A stretch of 64,000 nt of DNA from Thamnaconus septentrionalis (lineage: Eukaryota > Chordata > Actinopteri > Tetraodontiformes > Monacanthidae): the NCBI GenBank assembly GCA_009823395.1, contig CM020513.1, forward strand, positions 20,276,501-20,340,500, read 5' to 3'. Every line of letters starts with the position of its first letter. Position 1 is the stretch's first letter. The notes beneath the pieces were generated by a model. That model was given only the letters and a program-made list of their open reading frames with translations, had not been told where the DNA came from and made no database searches. Shown piece after piece: positions 45,431-58,600 of the stretch. Position numbers and translations under genes: made by a program.

Positions 45431-48400
45431 TATTTTCAAGGGTTTTTTCCCCCTGTTCTTAACCAATATGAGGTGAACAATGACCACAAGCGCAAAAGTC
45501 ATTTTTCATTTCATCATTACCTTCGACTCGCCCGACCTCAGACTCATACCGCGGGTTGTTATGGTTGCGCTCGGCACGCCGCAGCACCGCAGGTCTTGCG
45601 GAGGGGTGGTGGGGAGGGGAGGGGGCTGTGAACTGCGGCTGCGAAGGCCGACGATGCAAACCGTCCCCAGTGCTGCGGCTCGGGGCGCGTGTTTGTTTCT
45701 CTTGGCGCTCGTCCAGGGGGCGGACGACGACGACGCACGTCGTGCCAGCATTCAGGCCAAAGACGATGTGATGGCGCCAAGCATCTTCTCCCAGTCCTTC
45801 CTCTTCTCGTTCTCTTTCAGCCTTTAATGCCCCAAGATGCATTTTCTATTTTTGAGTCTTGACATTCTGTGGAGCTGTAATTTTAGAAAAGGCTCCACTG
45901 GGTTGATTTAGTGATACGCAGAGGTCAGCATTTTGATTTACTTCCTTCCTGTGGTTCCTGTCCGTTGTTTGTTCTCACGTTTTTTCTCCCCCTTCTCTTC
46001 ATGTTTGTTCTGGATTTTCCGTTCAGATTGTATTTTTTGTTCCTGCAAGAAGCGGTTGATACCCCCATTTGGGTCAGTCCTAGATTTCACTTGTTTATGA
46101 AAAGTTGCATGTTTGATGAAACGCTCGCTAAGTTGTCCTGGAACTTGTACAATAACGTATTTTTCGAAGCAGAGCGCCGTGATCTATGGAAGTAAATGAT
46201 GGATCAAGTCCGCTCTGAGATAACTATTTGGTGGGAGGCAATGTGCGCGAGTTGATGGTAATCTGTTAGTCATTGATTGATGTCATTCACTCCGTCGCTT
46301 AATGACCTGTCTGATGGTGGGGTGGGGAAAAAAATGAGGTCAAAAGTCACTGGATTCAGATCAGCGGAGCTCCTGCCCGCTGCCACTGTAGCCATCTCTC
46401 TCGGATTCTCTGAATAAAAAAAAAAAAAAAAAAAAAGACAGACAGTGTTTGTTTTCACGTGTGTGTTTCTCCATGTCGGAAGCAAAGACGGGCCGCTGTC
46501 CAAGAGCAACACAAAAGGAACTAGAAATAGAAGCATGACATTGCGAAGGAAAGTCGGGGCCAGAAAGAAAACAGGAGATAGAGGAGTTGAGACAAGTGCG
46601 AGAAAACAGAGCGATCCTCTCCGAGCCAGAAGGATCTCTCTGAGCTCGGCCAAGGATATAAAGTTCGGCGGTTTTACTGAGCTCATGAAATGTCCGCGGT
46701 CTGGCTAGCGACGAGTTTAGCGGAGGTGGATTTTCCAGCCCAAGCCGTGAAGGTTAGAAGAAGCGATATCGCAATCGATGACGGAGTGCACACCCTCGCA
46801 TTGTCATCATCATTCCCTGTCAGCCCATTTGTTATGAAAGGGCTGGAATGTGTCTGGTGCTTCATCATGGTGAGGGATCACTCTGCAGCGGGGGGCCACA
46901 CCGCTGTGATACGAGCCTCCTTTTAATACGTGCACGCCTCACTGAAAAAGAAAAAACAGGGATACGTGCAGTGTACCTGTGTTTCTCGGGAGCCCAGGAG
47001 ACACATACCACAGAGAAGGTAAACGGGTTGACTTCTAAGTCAACCATCCACGTTATTACGAATTTGTCAAAGCACCAAAAATCTTTACCGTGGCTTCTGA
47101 TGCAAAGACACACCCACAAAACTCACTTCTCAGTGGATTATGCAGCAGAGGACAAAGAAAAAAAGCACAGAAACACGCACGACCGGTTGTCCCTTGAAGC
47201 ACCAGTACCCCTCTGTAGTTGTACCAGCTCACTCAACTGGCTTTGAAGAAATCTGACTGGTCAGCATTATATGCATCCAAGGGACTTTGCTTTTCTAAGC
47301 AGGTCAGGCGGGGTCCATTGACGGCACATAAAGATGGACAGAGTTACCGTGACATCACACAGGTTTGGAAATAGCCGTCCTGAAGCCGAGAGATTGTTTT
47401 CTTTCTTATCTTCAGGTTCTGATTCTACCGGTTTTTAACCCGAACGATTCCATATTTGGGCGTGTGGGTGTTTCCAGAGTTGAGCAATGATTGGAGCATG
47501 TGTCCACCCACACGCTGGTAAGCCAACTGCAATTGGCGACTAAACTTTAACCACGTCCACAACGTCATGGTGACTTATACTTGAGATCACAGCATACTGG
47601 ACCACATGGACATTCAGGATTTGTTCCAACAGTTTGGAAAGGTATGAATTTAGTGCTACTACCAGCCAGTCACTTTCAGTCTTTTTGCAACCGCTTCTGG
47701 CGGTCCCCCGCTGGTCCAACGATAAAATGCACGTTTTTGGGCACTGCCACGTTGGCCTTCTGTTTAAAACCTGATGCTCGGTCTATTTTTACATGCAGTC
47801 AAAGTTTCAGACAAGTGGAATATCAGTGACATTAGAGGCTTCATTGCTGTGGAAACCATGAAAGTCTCTTTAATGGCGTTCACACTGCTTGAGCTAATGT
47901 TGATATTTCTCTAATTTTGCTTCAGAAAGAAGTTTAGGGGGCTCTTTAGGCAACAAATAACATGACTCAGAGTTCATTTTTCTACCCCAAAGATCCCATA
48001 TTCATCAAAGGCAAGATGTAGATCCCCCAGTGATTATCACTCCCTGAGGTGATGAGTCAAACACAGAGGACAAGTTTTGCAACCCTCAGAATGTAACCAT
48101 CGGTGGGACTCTTATTTTATTCAAAGTCAGATGATGGTCGGCAAGCCAAACAAGCATGAACTCGACAAACGGCAGACATTTTACTTCATGTTAACACTTT
48201 TCACTTGACTGACCCGCTGCTGAACTTCACCACTCAAACACATGCGCGCGAGCAGCCCACTCTGCGACTGCTGACATCTGTTTGAGTGCTTTTCTCAGTT
48301 TTCTTGCCAGCAGCTCAGTCATCTCTCCCACTCTGGCTCCCTGTTTAGCTACTCCACCGTGGCTGCTGGTGACATACTGACTGACTGCGGCTCATGATGA

Positions 48401-49427
48401 GCAGGCGACGAGGACGAGATGGAGATGGAGTCGCATGTTAGATCAGTGGAGTATACACTCTGTAGCTTTCTGCGACACAACTCCACCAACCTGTGGAGTA
48501 CTAAAAATGTTTTTTTTTGTTTTTTGTTTTTTTTTAAAAAAATACACAAATAAATGGTGCTGGGAACAACGTTTGTTGACTTTGATGCTTCCAGATGGGA
48601 GGTGATGTAAAGCAAAAGAAAAGCAAATTGGACACTCTGATACCGTGCTTGTCCTCAAATGAAAGGCTAATATTTTTACAGTTCACGGTGCCGTACTGCC
48701 TCAAAGTGGCTCATCATCACCTAATAAAGCAGCCCTGGCAGCTAACTCACACTGTTCACACTCTGCTACATGCAACCTTGACTGGAGTCTTTTATCTTTA
48801 AGCTGTTGACGAGTTGATTATTTTTTTCCCCATCACTTGTTTCTCTCTTTTTTTATACTCAGGGAAAAGACTTCACGGCCAATCCCCAGGCCATCGCTCC
48901 GTGAATTTTTACACAGTTGCAATTTTGGCTTTATTGTGTTTCCAAGGTCGTCACACCAGATGATCTAAAAACTGATCGAGGCCGCGCACATTCAGAACGT
49001 CAGGAATGTAGATGAGAGGTGAGCGGGGGGTCACGCACAAGACACTCCAGCAGGAAACCACAGCTCATGTTCCATTTCAACCGAGGAAAACGGTTCTTGA
49101 ACTTTTCAAAGTAGTTTTTGTCTTTTGGGAGCAACTCAGAAGTCACTATTTCTCCTCCCTAAACCCAAACATGTGGCAGGGTTTGTGTCCAAACAAAGCA
49201 GGACAGCAGACTCATTCTGGCTCATCCGTCCAGCTCAGACTTGGGATGGAAGAGACATTCCTTGTATTTATAATCTCTTTTTTAACAGTAAACTGTTTTG
49301 TCAGACCAGAGTCGATTCTGGTTTTGTGTGTTTACATTAGGTCTGTATTTTCCATCCCAATATCTGCCCAAACTCTGAACACGACCCTGTTATGAGACAC
49401 ATGTTTCCGCACCACATTAAGAATAGG

Positions 49428-49702
49428 TTCTCTAACCCTAACCCTACCTCAACCCTACCTCAACCCTACCTCAACCCTACCTCAACCCTACCTCAACCCT
49501 ACCCTTAACCCAAATCCTAACCCTACCTCAACCCTACCTCAACCCTAACCTAACCCTAACTCCCACCAGCTCCGGGTAGTGGACCCAAGGGCTGGGGGAC
49601 ATGCCCAGACATGCCCGCCCTGTGTTGAGCGTTCCTCGCAATGCTCAACCAATGTTCCCTAACCCCAATCCTAACCCTACCCTAACCTAACCCTAACCCT
49701 AG
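49428..49702. repeat. Interstitial telomere-like repeat array
   Basis: Short CCCTAA arrays at both ends (49430-49446 and about 49535-49560, then 49664-49702) bracket a decanucleotide variant (CCTCAACCCTA) repeated about eight times and a unique 100-bp segment. This is the C-rich strand of the vertebrate telomere repeat. Confidence 0.85.
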
Positions 49703-51133
49703 GGCTCACAGTCTTTACTGTCTATTAAATATTTGAATATCCCCTCTGGCTTCAGTCTTGTGTAAAACTTTTGGAATAGCAGCGTTTAAGATGATTTGCG
49801 AGGGACTGATGACTCGCCAGCATTTTTTGGGGAGCTGTTTCAGCATCAGATGACATCAAGTGTCTGTTGGGTCGTATCAAAGGAATTCGAAGTGGGTCGA
49901 ACATTTGGGCCAATTTTCAGATGTAAATGAACTGCCATCTGCAGCTTCTCAACACTTTGGTGGACTTGGCTGGATATTAAGGAGGTGGCTGTGATTTGTA
50001 GCTCCTGTATGCGGATCTGACGACATACACGAGAAGAAATACATCTAGACTGATTTGTGCTCTCTGATTTAGAGTCTTTCCCTCACAAATCTGTTCACAA
50101 AGATACTATCTGTGAAGAAAGTGCAGGCTATTTTACTCGGCCTACTAAATCTGTGTGTTTGTGCTTTGGGGATCTGTGCATCGGCTTGTGTGTCAGAGTG
50201 TGCGTTCCTATATTCTCTTTTGTCCAAGCGTAGTTCACTCAGAGTTGAAATTTCACCAATTTAGTCGTCGTAAAATCACACAGCTGTTTTGAAGTTTCCT
50301 AAAACACAAAAAAATCCACCTTACGGACAAATACCAGGACAAGTATATTTTTTAAAATGCCAAATTTGGGCGAACTGTCCCTTTATATGTTTGTCTCAGT
50401 TGTTACCAGAGGTCTGTGGAATTCCTTGTCTTTTCCTCAAACACTATTGCATTTTGATTTCCAAAAATGCCAAGATGTTTTCCTAGATTATAGGATTTTT
50501 CCCTCTCCCCTCTAAGAGCACTGACAATTTGATGATTGCAGACATAGGCTGCATCCGTATATTGACGTGTTCGTTTGGGCTTCATCCGTGACCAAGCTTA
50601 TTGGCAATCCTTTTGTTTGCTTCTGTTTATGCATTTGTTTATGCATCTTTGGGGGGGTGGTTAACTATCTGTTGCAGCCCAACAAAGTGGCCAAAAAGTC
50701 AAGAGGCCTCTAATAAATGTTGCAAAAAAGCTGGAGGACAGCACATTCGTTCTGGCTGTGTCCCAGCCTGCATATCTTTTGCAGTTCAATGTGCAAAACA
50801 TTGTCAGATGTTTTCAACACCTGTAATTCAGCTATTCTGGGGATAGAAAACAATGACAGTCCGTCTGGAGTAAATTCTAAATCTGTCACTGTTCGCACGG
50901 AGATGAATCTCCCTCAAGTGGAAGGAGAATCCTCAGCTGCCGCGAGCTGGACTCAGAGGCCAAGAGATGTGAGGCAACACCTCAAACTTGAGAAGTTAAT
51001 ATTCATGGTACGGGCCTCTGTGTTCTGTTCTGAAAGAAAGAGCAATACAAATATGTACTGTATTTTAAAAAAATGCAGGAGGCTCTCTGAAAATGTTGCC
51101 ATTGTCATGGGGCGTGTTGTGAATGTAACCAAA

Positions 51134-51136
<3 letters not shown>

Positions 51137-51167
<31 letters not shown>

Positions 51168-51338
51168 GACTGCAGCTGGTAGTACCACCCTCGCTCTGCC
51201 TCATATCTGCCTCACTTGGACGTCGTCCCATTTTTCACTGACTCACAAGAAGCCCAAAATGCTCTCTTGATAATTTTGTGAGCTGTTTACTTAAACATCT
51301 TCTGATAAAAGGAAAAAAAAAAAAAAAAAAAAAAAAAA
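51137..51338. repeat. (GT)n and poly-A tracts
   Basis: A (GT)n at about 51137-51165 and an A run of about 27 bases at 51312-51338. The unique sequence between 49703 and 51941 shows no gene. Confidence 0.8.
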
Positions 51339-51941
51339 GCTCCAGTGGACTCAAAGTCACTGCCTGCAAGTTAAAAAGATTGTTTTAATTCTGCTTCCAA
51401 GTCTGAGGTCAACATTGCCAGAAACTACTGGATGTGGAGTTTGACGGGAATCCAGTTCTCATTAAAGTTGTTGATAATAAAATGCTTTTGGACTGTGTTA
51501 TTTGAAAGAACAGGGCAAAGGGGTTGAAAGGATAAAAAAAAAAAATTACAATTACAATAATTACTAAATATTAACTTGAGAGAAAAGCCATCGGTGTCTT
51601 TCTGAGCTCTGCTTAGAAAGAGAAAATGTTGTAAACATCAGATAAATCTGATATTATACTGCAGCTTCTATACCAATCTTTCTGATGACCAAAGTGTTTA
51701 TGATCTTGCATCAGCTTTGTGTTTTGGTCAAAACTGAGCACCCATTGTTTTTAACGAGCTGATTAAACAGAAAATTGATCAAGAAACTTTAGAAAATGGA
51801 AAGTAGTAACGCACCGGATGATTTCTCATTCCAGCTGTGCTTCCTTCTGAACTGCTGATCCCTGAATTTCTTACAGTAATGCAATCCAATCATCACAGCC
51901 GCAACCTTCGGGAAGAAAAGTTTCTTATCGAGACGTCTTTA

Positions 51942-53339
51942 TCAAGAAGAGGTGAGGGGAGTCGTTAGCCTCTTCATGAATTGCGCGTTGACTTCTTGGG
52001 AAGCTCTGCCGTGCAGACAACCCTCTATTGTTACTTCCAAAAGACGTCTGTCAACTTGACCTGCCCAAAGTTTAAGTGCGTCAGAGTTATTCAAGCTCTT
52101 AATCCAGTTATTACTCATTGAGAAAGGTTCTTTGCAAGGTTGGGCTAAACCTGCTTTTTCGTACAATTTCGTGACACTGATATCTTCTGATTTGTGCCTT
52201 CAACAAGATTCTCCGACAATGCATCTCTGATATAAATCCTGGCGAGGGTCTTTTAAATAATGGATGAGACATTGTCGAAAGCGCCAATCGTGGACATGTC
52301 CAAGTCCAGGATGTATTTAATAATCATGGACGAGATCTCTGGAGGTGTAGGGCTAAACTCTCCAGACATGCTGTCATGTTCAAAATAGCCAGAACCAAAG
52401 TCCTTCCAACCAAGTCTTGATACCGACGGTCATCCTGGAGAGACCAGCAAAACGCCCAAGGAGGCCAGAGCAATGTCTAGACCAGACCTGGGCAAAGTAC
52501 GGCCCGCGGGCCACATCCGGCCCGCTGCGTGTCTCTGTCCGGCCCGCATGAGGCTGATCCCCCCCCCACCCGTCAACGAAACTTTGCCAGCACGTTAACG
52601 TAGCGCGATAGCTATCGGTCACAATCGAAAGTATGCCGGGACGTTGGCCGGGACGTTGGCCCCCCCCCCGTCAACGAGACTTTGCCGGCACATTAGCGTC
52701 ACGCGATAGCACGCTCCCCCCCCCCCCCCCCCCAGGCCTCCCGCATCAACGAAAGTATGCCAGGACGTTAGCGCAATTTCATGCCCCCTCGACACAACTT
52801 CCGTGGCCCGCCGACACGATTCAGCTCTGTCATGATGTGGCCCGTTGCAAAAAATAATTGCCCACCCCTGGTCTAGACGAACGGGGGCACCACCGTACCA
52901 ACGCTCTGATCTAACAGTTGTGTATAAGAAAAACATATATACTTGATCACCAGTGAAATGTATTATGGATCGGGTCCAAAAAACATTGAAATACCACAGA
53001 ATGATGTTTTAAACGCTGCCTTTCTACAGGGAGTTGCACTGCTGTAAATGGAATGATTGTTAGGTTTAGACTGGACGTAGGCGACTGTATTTAGCTGTAG
53101 ATGGTCTTTACGTTGGTGGGAAGCTTTTACCACAGTGCATGTCAGTGTGTATAATCCAGCGGGTTAGAAGAACAAGAACTTGAGATATCCTTTCCTTAAA
53201 GTCCGTCTCACTAACAGTCTGCTGAAGGTCTGCTTTACTGATAAAGGTAACTTTTGGCTCGTCGTTGGCCAGCTGTGTTTTACAAAAGCGTATCCTTCCT
53301 CTCTGATATCGTTGAGAAGTTCGGGCCGGATGATCCGGT
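51942..53339 (-). pseudogene. Unidentified decayed protein-coding relic, split by a hAT MITE
   Basis: Three minus-strand blocks read like a real protein but not in one open frame. Block 1 (about 53339-53178) has RPELLNDIREEGYAF in one frame and DEPKVTFISKADLQQTVSE in the next. Block 2 (about 52915-52871) reads SERWYGGAPVRLD. Block 3 (52474-51942) continues with IALASLGVLLVSP, then TPPEISSMIIKYILDLDMS, an in-frame TAA, KTLARIYIRDALSENLVEG, a frameshift, and KLYEKAGLAQPCKEPFSMSN to GCLHGRASQEVNAQFMKRL and a stop. The frame of block 2 passes into block 3 exactly when the inserted element 52483-52870 and one target duplication are removed. The family is not recognised. At least one stop and two frame changes make it a pseudogene; a chance run of codons is possible but less likely. 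Confidence 0.5.
52483..52870. mobile_element. hAT-type MITE with 8-bp target duplication
   Basis: Begins CAGACCTGGGCAAAGTACGG and ends AATTGCCCACCCCTG, imperfect terminal inverted repeats of the CAGGGGTGGGCAA type found in many vertebrate hAT nonautonomous elements, with GGCCCGCGGGCC near the left end. It is flanked on both sides by GTCTAGAC (52475-52482 and 52871-52878), an 8-bp target duplication typical of hAT. It has no transposase. The interior contains C runs and several near-repeats of a TTGCCGGCACRTTAGCG-like motif. Confidence 0.9.
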
Positions 53340-53544
53340 CTGAACATTGCAGACAAACACACACACACATATGATACACAAACACTTTCGGTGCCTTTTA
53401 TCGTCTTGAATTTTCCAAAACGGGGTTTTAAAAACATTCTTCTGCGCTTCTTCCCAGGAAAATGCACAAGGAATAAGGGCAATGAAGGGAAGCAACAGAT
53501 AAGAGGGCCAGCGTTTTGTAACGGAAAAGTCTTTAAATCCAAAG

Positions 53545-53897
53545 GTGCTCCACCTTAAATGCTGCCAGTGGGGAAAACAAAATATTTCCAGGGTCACCGC
53601 GATCTCTGAGTCTCTAGAAAAAAAAAAGAAAAAAAGAATTTGCTCTGGCTGAGCGAGCAGAGTTTTCATTTGAGGCCAATTTGTTGGTCGGTCGTGCAGG
53701 CAGGAATGCAGTCCATTGGCCGCGGGGGCCATCAATCATCCAAACTGATTGGTTGACTGGTCGGATGCCTGAGAGCCCCTGCGGGACGGGGTGCAGCTAT
53801 GCTAACACGATGTTGCTGTGTGTGGTGTATTTTTTTTTCCGAGGAAGAAATAAAGAAGAGATGAAAATAAGAGCAGCAGACTCCAACATGTTGTCAA

Positions 53898-53946
<49 letters not shown>

Positions 53947-55001
53947 ATCAGCCTATCAGAGATCACAGGAGCTTATCATGATGGATCAGTGAACATTTAT
54001 CAGCACCCAAACAGAACAAAAGGCGCAAACACGTTTTGGGTGGGGGCTGTTGAGCCGTCAGCCGCGCCGAGGCCCGAGAGGAGTGACGGGCTTGTGATAC
54101 ACGAGTGGTGCCGGGTGTGTTTGTGTTGGGACAGCTTTGAACGAGATAGGAAGAAGTCGAGCCCACGGTTATGCAACGCTCGCAGCGTCAATGGCACCAC
54201 TCTGCTTGCAGATGTGATAAAAAAAAAAAAAGGTTGGTCACTTGTGATCGGATCCAGTCAGACGGCTGACTAAGCGGTGCAAAGACACAGTTTGTATGAC
54301 TGGATGACTTTGCAACAGCCGGTCAACAATTTGCTCCCGACACAAAGAAGCATAATGTGCACTGAGCAGGTAAATGTGAAGATTGTACTTTGACACATAT
54401 ACACTGAACAGCACCTCATGGCCATCACATCCATTCAATTCTTCACATCAGCCACTGACTGACAGGAGCTGCATAAGTCTCGTGCACAAGCATGTCGTGT
54501 GTGCGTGTGTGTGTGTGTGTGTGTGCATGCATGCATGAAAATTAGTTATTTCATTTTTACGATAAAGCAAAATGTCCTGCACATTGATCCAAATCAAAAT
54601 GTTCTAGAAATATGATTTAAAGCATTGAAATAAATTGCCTAGAACACAGTAAAATATACTTCACCATGAAATATAATCATTCAAATCCTTCAGAAATCAT
54701 TTCTTTTTGTTTCATCATTGTGTGACTTTATATCCCTTCTCTGCTTTGCATGTATTTCATTGAAAACAAAAAGGCCGCAATATTTAAGCTGAATTATACT
54801 TTTTAAGTCATGTCCCACGGTTTTGACTCAGTCCTGTTACCCCAGCAAGTGGCGCTCATTCGGTAGAATCCATCATGTACTTTTTTTTTTTTATTCCTCC
54901 TCTAATTTCCAAGACTCTCGCTGATGGCCGAACATAACGGTCCGTTCTCCTCTGTCTCCTCTCTCAGAGCGCTCCCCGCCCTCCACCTCCTGCGTACTCT
55001 G

Positions 55002-55069
<68 letters not shown>

Positions 55070-56443
55070 TCTATCTGTGTTGCGCTCTTTTCCTCGCGGA
55101 GTTGAAGAGTTGAATCGTGGGTCACGGCAGCTCGTTGCGCGCACAGAGCCAGACTACATTTCCAGATGGTGAACTCATCCATCTTCGGCAAAGGAGAAGA
55201 TGCACCCCGAGCTCTTATGCACACGCACGCACGCACGCACGCGCACGCGCAAAAGGTGATCCTCAATTCTGCATTCTGACTGACGCGCGACATCCTCGCT
55301 GCAACTCTATCGCGCCCCGCGCACCGGCGGTACATACGTGCTGCTCCACAGCGACACAGCAGGCCGGTCGGTGACTGTGCACCCCGAGCGGCGTCCTGAG
55401 GGCCGCCCGGGTGGAAGACACGCGGAGGAGGAGGAGGTGTCGCTCATTGGCTGCGAGGGCAGAAGAAGAAGAAGAAGAAGAAGAAGAAGAAGAAGAAGAA
55501 GAAGAAGAAGAAGAAGAAGAGCTCGAAGAAGAATTTAATTTCCTGTTTATTCTGAAGTTTTGCAGTGTGACACGCGGACACATTGGTCCCACCTCGGCTC
55601 TGTCATGCGTGTTAAAGCCTGACTTGAACACGCATCATAGACGTTGCTTTGCAGCAGTGGTGCGGTCTACGTGATGCGCACGTGAGGTTCCTATTTACCG
55701 CACAACCACTAAAAATGCGCAAAGATACGCATCGGTATGTTGTTGTTTTTTTTTGACAGTTCATTCACTTTCGAGTTAAAAATGATGTTTTATGGTGTGA
55801 TCTATTTGAGTCAGTCATCACTGACTTTTAGTGCCGCTTTAGATAATTGATTTGTGCTTGCGCCACTTTTTGCACTTGATAGCTCAAACTGTATTTTTAT
55901 GTTTATTTATATTGCTGTGTTAATTATTTAATCTGTTTTTTTTTTTGGTTTCACAAATGTGTCTTGTGACTGCTGTCAGTTAATTGTAGTCCAGCTGAAA
56001 ATGACTGCTATACATCTTGTGTTGCTCGCAATACATTTACATTTGGACAATACATAATCACGACCTCACTTAAATGTAGATGCATAATGCATTACTGTAT
56101 AACCACTAAAATAAAATAGACGGCACCACTGCGTATAGCACTTCATTTGATGGTGTCACTTGAAACCAAAAATACTGTTTTGAACAACAACAACAAAAAA
56201 ATCAATGATGAGACCTGAGATATGATGTTGTACAAATTATGTTGTTGTTTTTTTTTAAATGAAGATATATCAAACTCAAATAGCAAACAGCAATTCTCAC
56301 ATTTGTTTTCGTGTCGATGGGTTGTGGTATTAACGACACGCCTCAAGGTGGCAAATTTCATGATTGACACACACAAAGCCACAGAATTTTAAGATCAGGG
56401 GGACGACCTCATTGTGACCATTGATTTAACAGGCACGCACTCA

Positions 56444-56482
<39 letters not shown>

Positions 56483-56749
56483 TCTGTTAGCAGAAGCATT
56501 GAATACACACAAATGGCATTAAATCAACATTCGCTAACAACATATTAAATAAAAAGTGAATTCCGAATGCCTGACCAAAGCACACCAGGAGCTGGAAGAG
56601 GAATTGCGCACAGAGAGCTCTGAGATTATGAATCTGATGTGTTGGTTGCTACCATAGCAAAAGAATAACCACAGTGTCAGCAGAAATAACTCTGAACACA
56701 CCGACTGTCTTACATCAGAAGCAGTGACTTGCTCAAGGATAACTCTCAG

Positions 56750-56787
<38 letters not shown>

Positions 56788-57581
56788 GAGAGGAAGATAC
56801 TGGAACAGAAACAAAGTAAACGATACATTACAGTTCTTTTCAATCTGCTCTGAAACATTTTTCTTTTGAAGACGGCGGAGCAACATTGACCTGTTCACCC
56901 CTGTAAGGTCAAGGGTCACGTCCAGTCACAGCCCATAAATATTGTTTACTCACTGTAATGATAAGCAATATCAGTTTGGATTTTTGTGTTGGGCTGAATG
57001 AATCAAACGTTAGAATAAGATATTTTTGGGGGGACTTTATAGTAAAAAAAAACAAAAAAACCAAAAAAAAAAACCAATCCTATTATATTGTGAGGCAGGA
57101 GTTGCGGCCCAGTATAATATTCAAACTATCTCGACCGGTGAAATAAAGTGGAATAATGTTTGATTAATGAATCTGTCGTTTCCACTTTCGTTTTTCCTAA
57201 ATTAAGAGCGGAAAAGATGCGTCTGAATTTAATGTCTCGATTTAATAAATTGTTTTGTTTTATTTACTAAAAATTGCTCCCAAAATCTGATTTTCTTTTT
57301 AATCTATTTTAACGTCCTTTCACTGCGGTGCGTTGAAACAAATCGGCCCCGCCTGTATTTTTGTTTATTTCATCGAAATTCTCTATGCCGATGTTTCCCT
57401 CGGACACTTCGGTTTGTTTTTCCCCTCCTGTGCGCGACACCAACGGGAAGCGAGCGCGCGGCCTTCAGACAGTTGCGCCAGAATATCGACATCATTGTGC
57501 AGTTTGTTTTCCGTGATGGAGCTCCGAGAGTCTGCAGCTCCAGACGAACCCCGGTCACACTGTCTGCCGCTGCCTCTTCAT

Positions 57582-57612
<31 letters not shown>

Positions 57613-58036
57613 AGAGAGAGAAGGTCGCGCGAAGTCATTTGTAACGAGACGACTTTTCCAAAGCCTCAAATATTTGCATCGAAAAAAAAGCCAGCAGACA
57701 TTTTGCTTTCTAATTTAGGCAATAGAAAAAAAAAATATATTTAAAACGCAGAATCTTTATAATAAGAGATAGATTTTTTTTGTTTTAGTTTTAATAAAAA
57801 TGTCAAAACATGTATTTATTTATTTTACGATGGCACAAAAAAAAAAAAAACCCGCAATTGGGCTCCAATTATTATTTTTATTTTGTTGCCGGGCTACAGG
57901 CTGAGTGAAGGAATAAGTCTTAAATTAAGTGAAGGCACATTTTTAACTGACACTCGGCGGAGATTTATCACCGCAGGTAAAAATGAACAGAGCGGAAAAT
58001 GGGTGGAAAAGCACTAGGGAATAATGTATTAGTTAT

Positions 58037-58093
<57 letters not shown>

Positions 58094-58599
58094 TCCCTGC
58101 TGCACATTCGAAAACACGCCGTAGATTTTTTTTCACTGCCTGAAAATCCTACTTTTTCATGTTTTTTTTTTTTTTTTTTTTTACCAATAACCACAGTTAT
58201 TTTTATTTGCTTTTTTATTTTACCTAAAATAAAAAGTGTTAAAAAACAAAAAAACAAAACGTGACTTAAACTGATTAGGTTATATCATCCCGCAGGACTT
58301 TCACAATTGACCTGAAAAACTGGAAATGACAACAACCCATTTCAGTCAGAGGTTACACCGTGTGTGTGTGTGTATACATACATATATATGTATGACAGAA
58401 GATGCCCCCCTTCAATTAAACACATGGTGCCATTTTATACAGACACTGCACATTTGTATTTTTTTATCAAAGCATGGAAATATGAAATCGACCAGGGCCA
58501 AAACTTTGGTTGACATTAAGAACGCAGCTCAATCTTAAATATGAGGGCATACAAAAAAATTCAAACCCAAGAGAATTGCTCTGCTCTGAGCGGCACAAG

Positions 58600-58600
<1 letters not shown>
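53545..58600. other. Gene desert, wt1-proximal part
   Basis: No exon recognised. Simple repeats: (GT)n about 54500-54523, (TC)n about 55003-55068, (GAA)n about 55458-55520, (CA)n about 56446-56480 and 56753-56782, (CA)n(GA)n about 57580-57620, (AAT)n about 58037-58092. GC-rich stretches near 55080-55450 and 57400-57560 may be CpG-type regulatory sequence for wt1, but nothing specific can be named. Confidence 0.5.
53898..53946. repeat. (CTG)n trinucleotide repeat
   Basis: About 16 uninterrupted CTG units in intergenic sequence. Confidence 0.95.

Larger units (their letters stand above)
40631..49427. other. Gene desert, middle part
   Basis: No convincing exon. Visible content: a repeat fragment at about 42000-42170 that resembles the 3' tail of fish L2-type LINEs (ending GTGCAAACTCCACG), a G run at 42525-42536, (GT)n/(CA)n at about 42820-42941, the third copy of the CTGGACCTTTAA-family repeat at about 45145-45430, a CpG-rich stretch at 45520-45790 with overlapping short open frames but no recognisable protein, and a poly-A at about 46414-46436. 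Confidence 0.5.

Noticed and set aside
45459..45842. Overlapping open frames on both strands in a CpG-rich block, possible small gene
   Set aside because: No conserved motif, no clear splice sites, and all frames are open because of base composition; noted only as possible regulatory sequence.
49440..49510. Regularly spaced repeats suggesting a CRISPR-like array
   Set aside because: Units are contiguous telomere-like decamers without spacers in a vertebrate genome.
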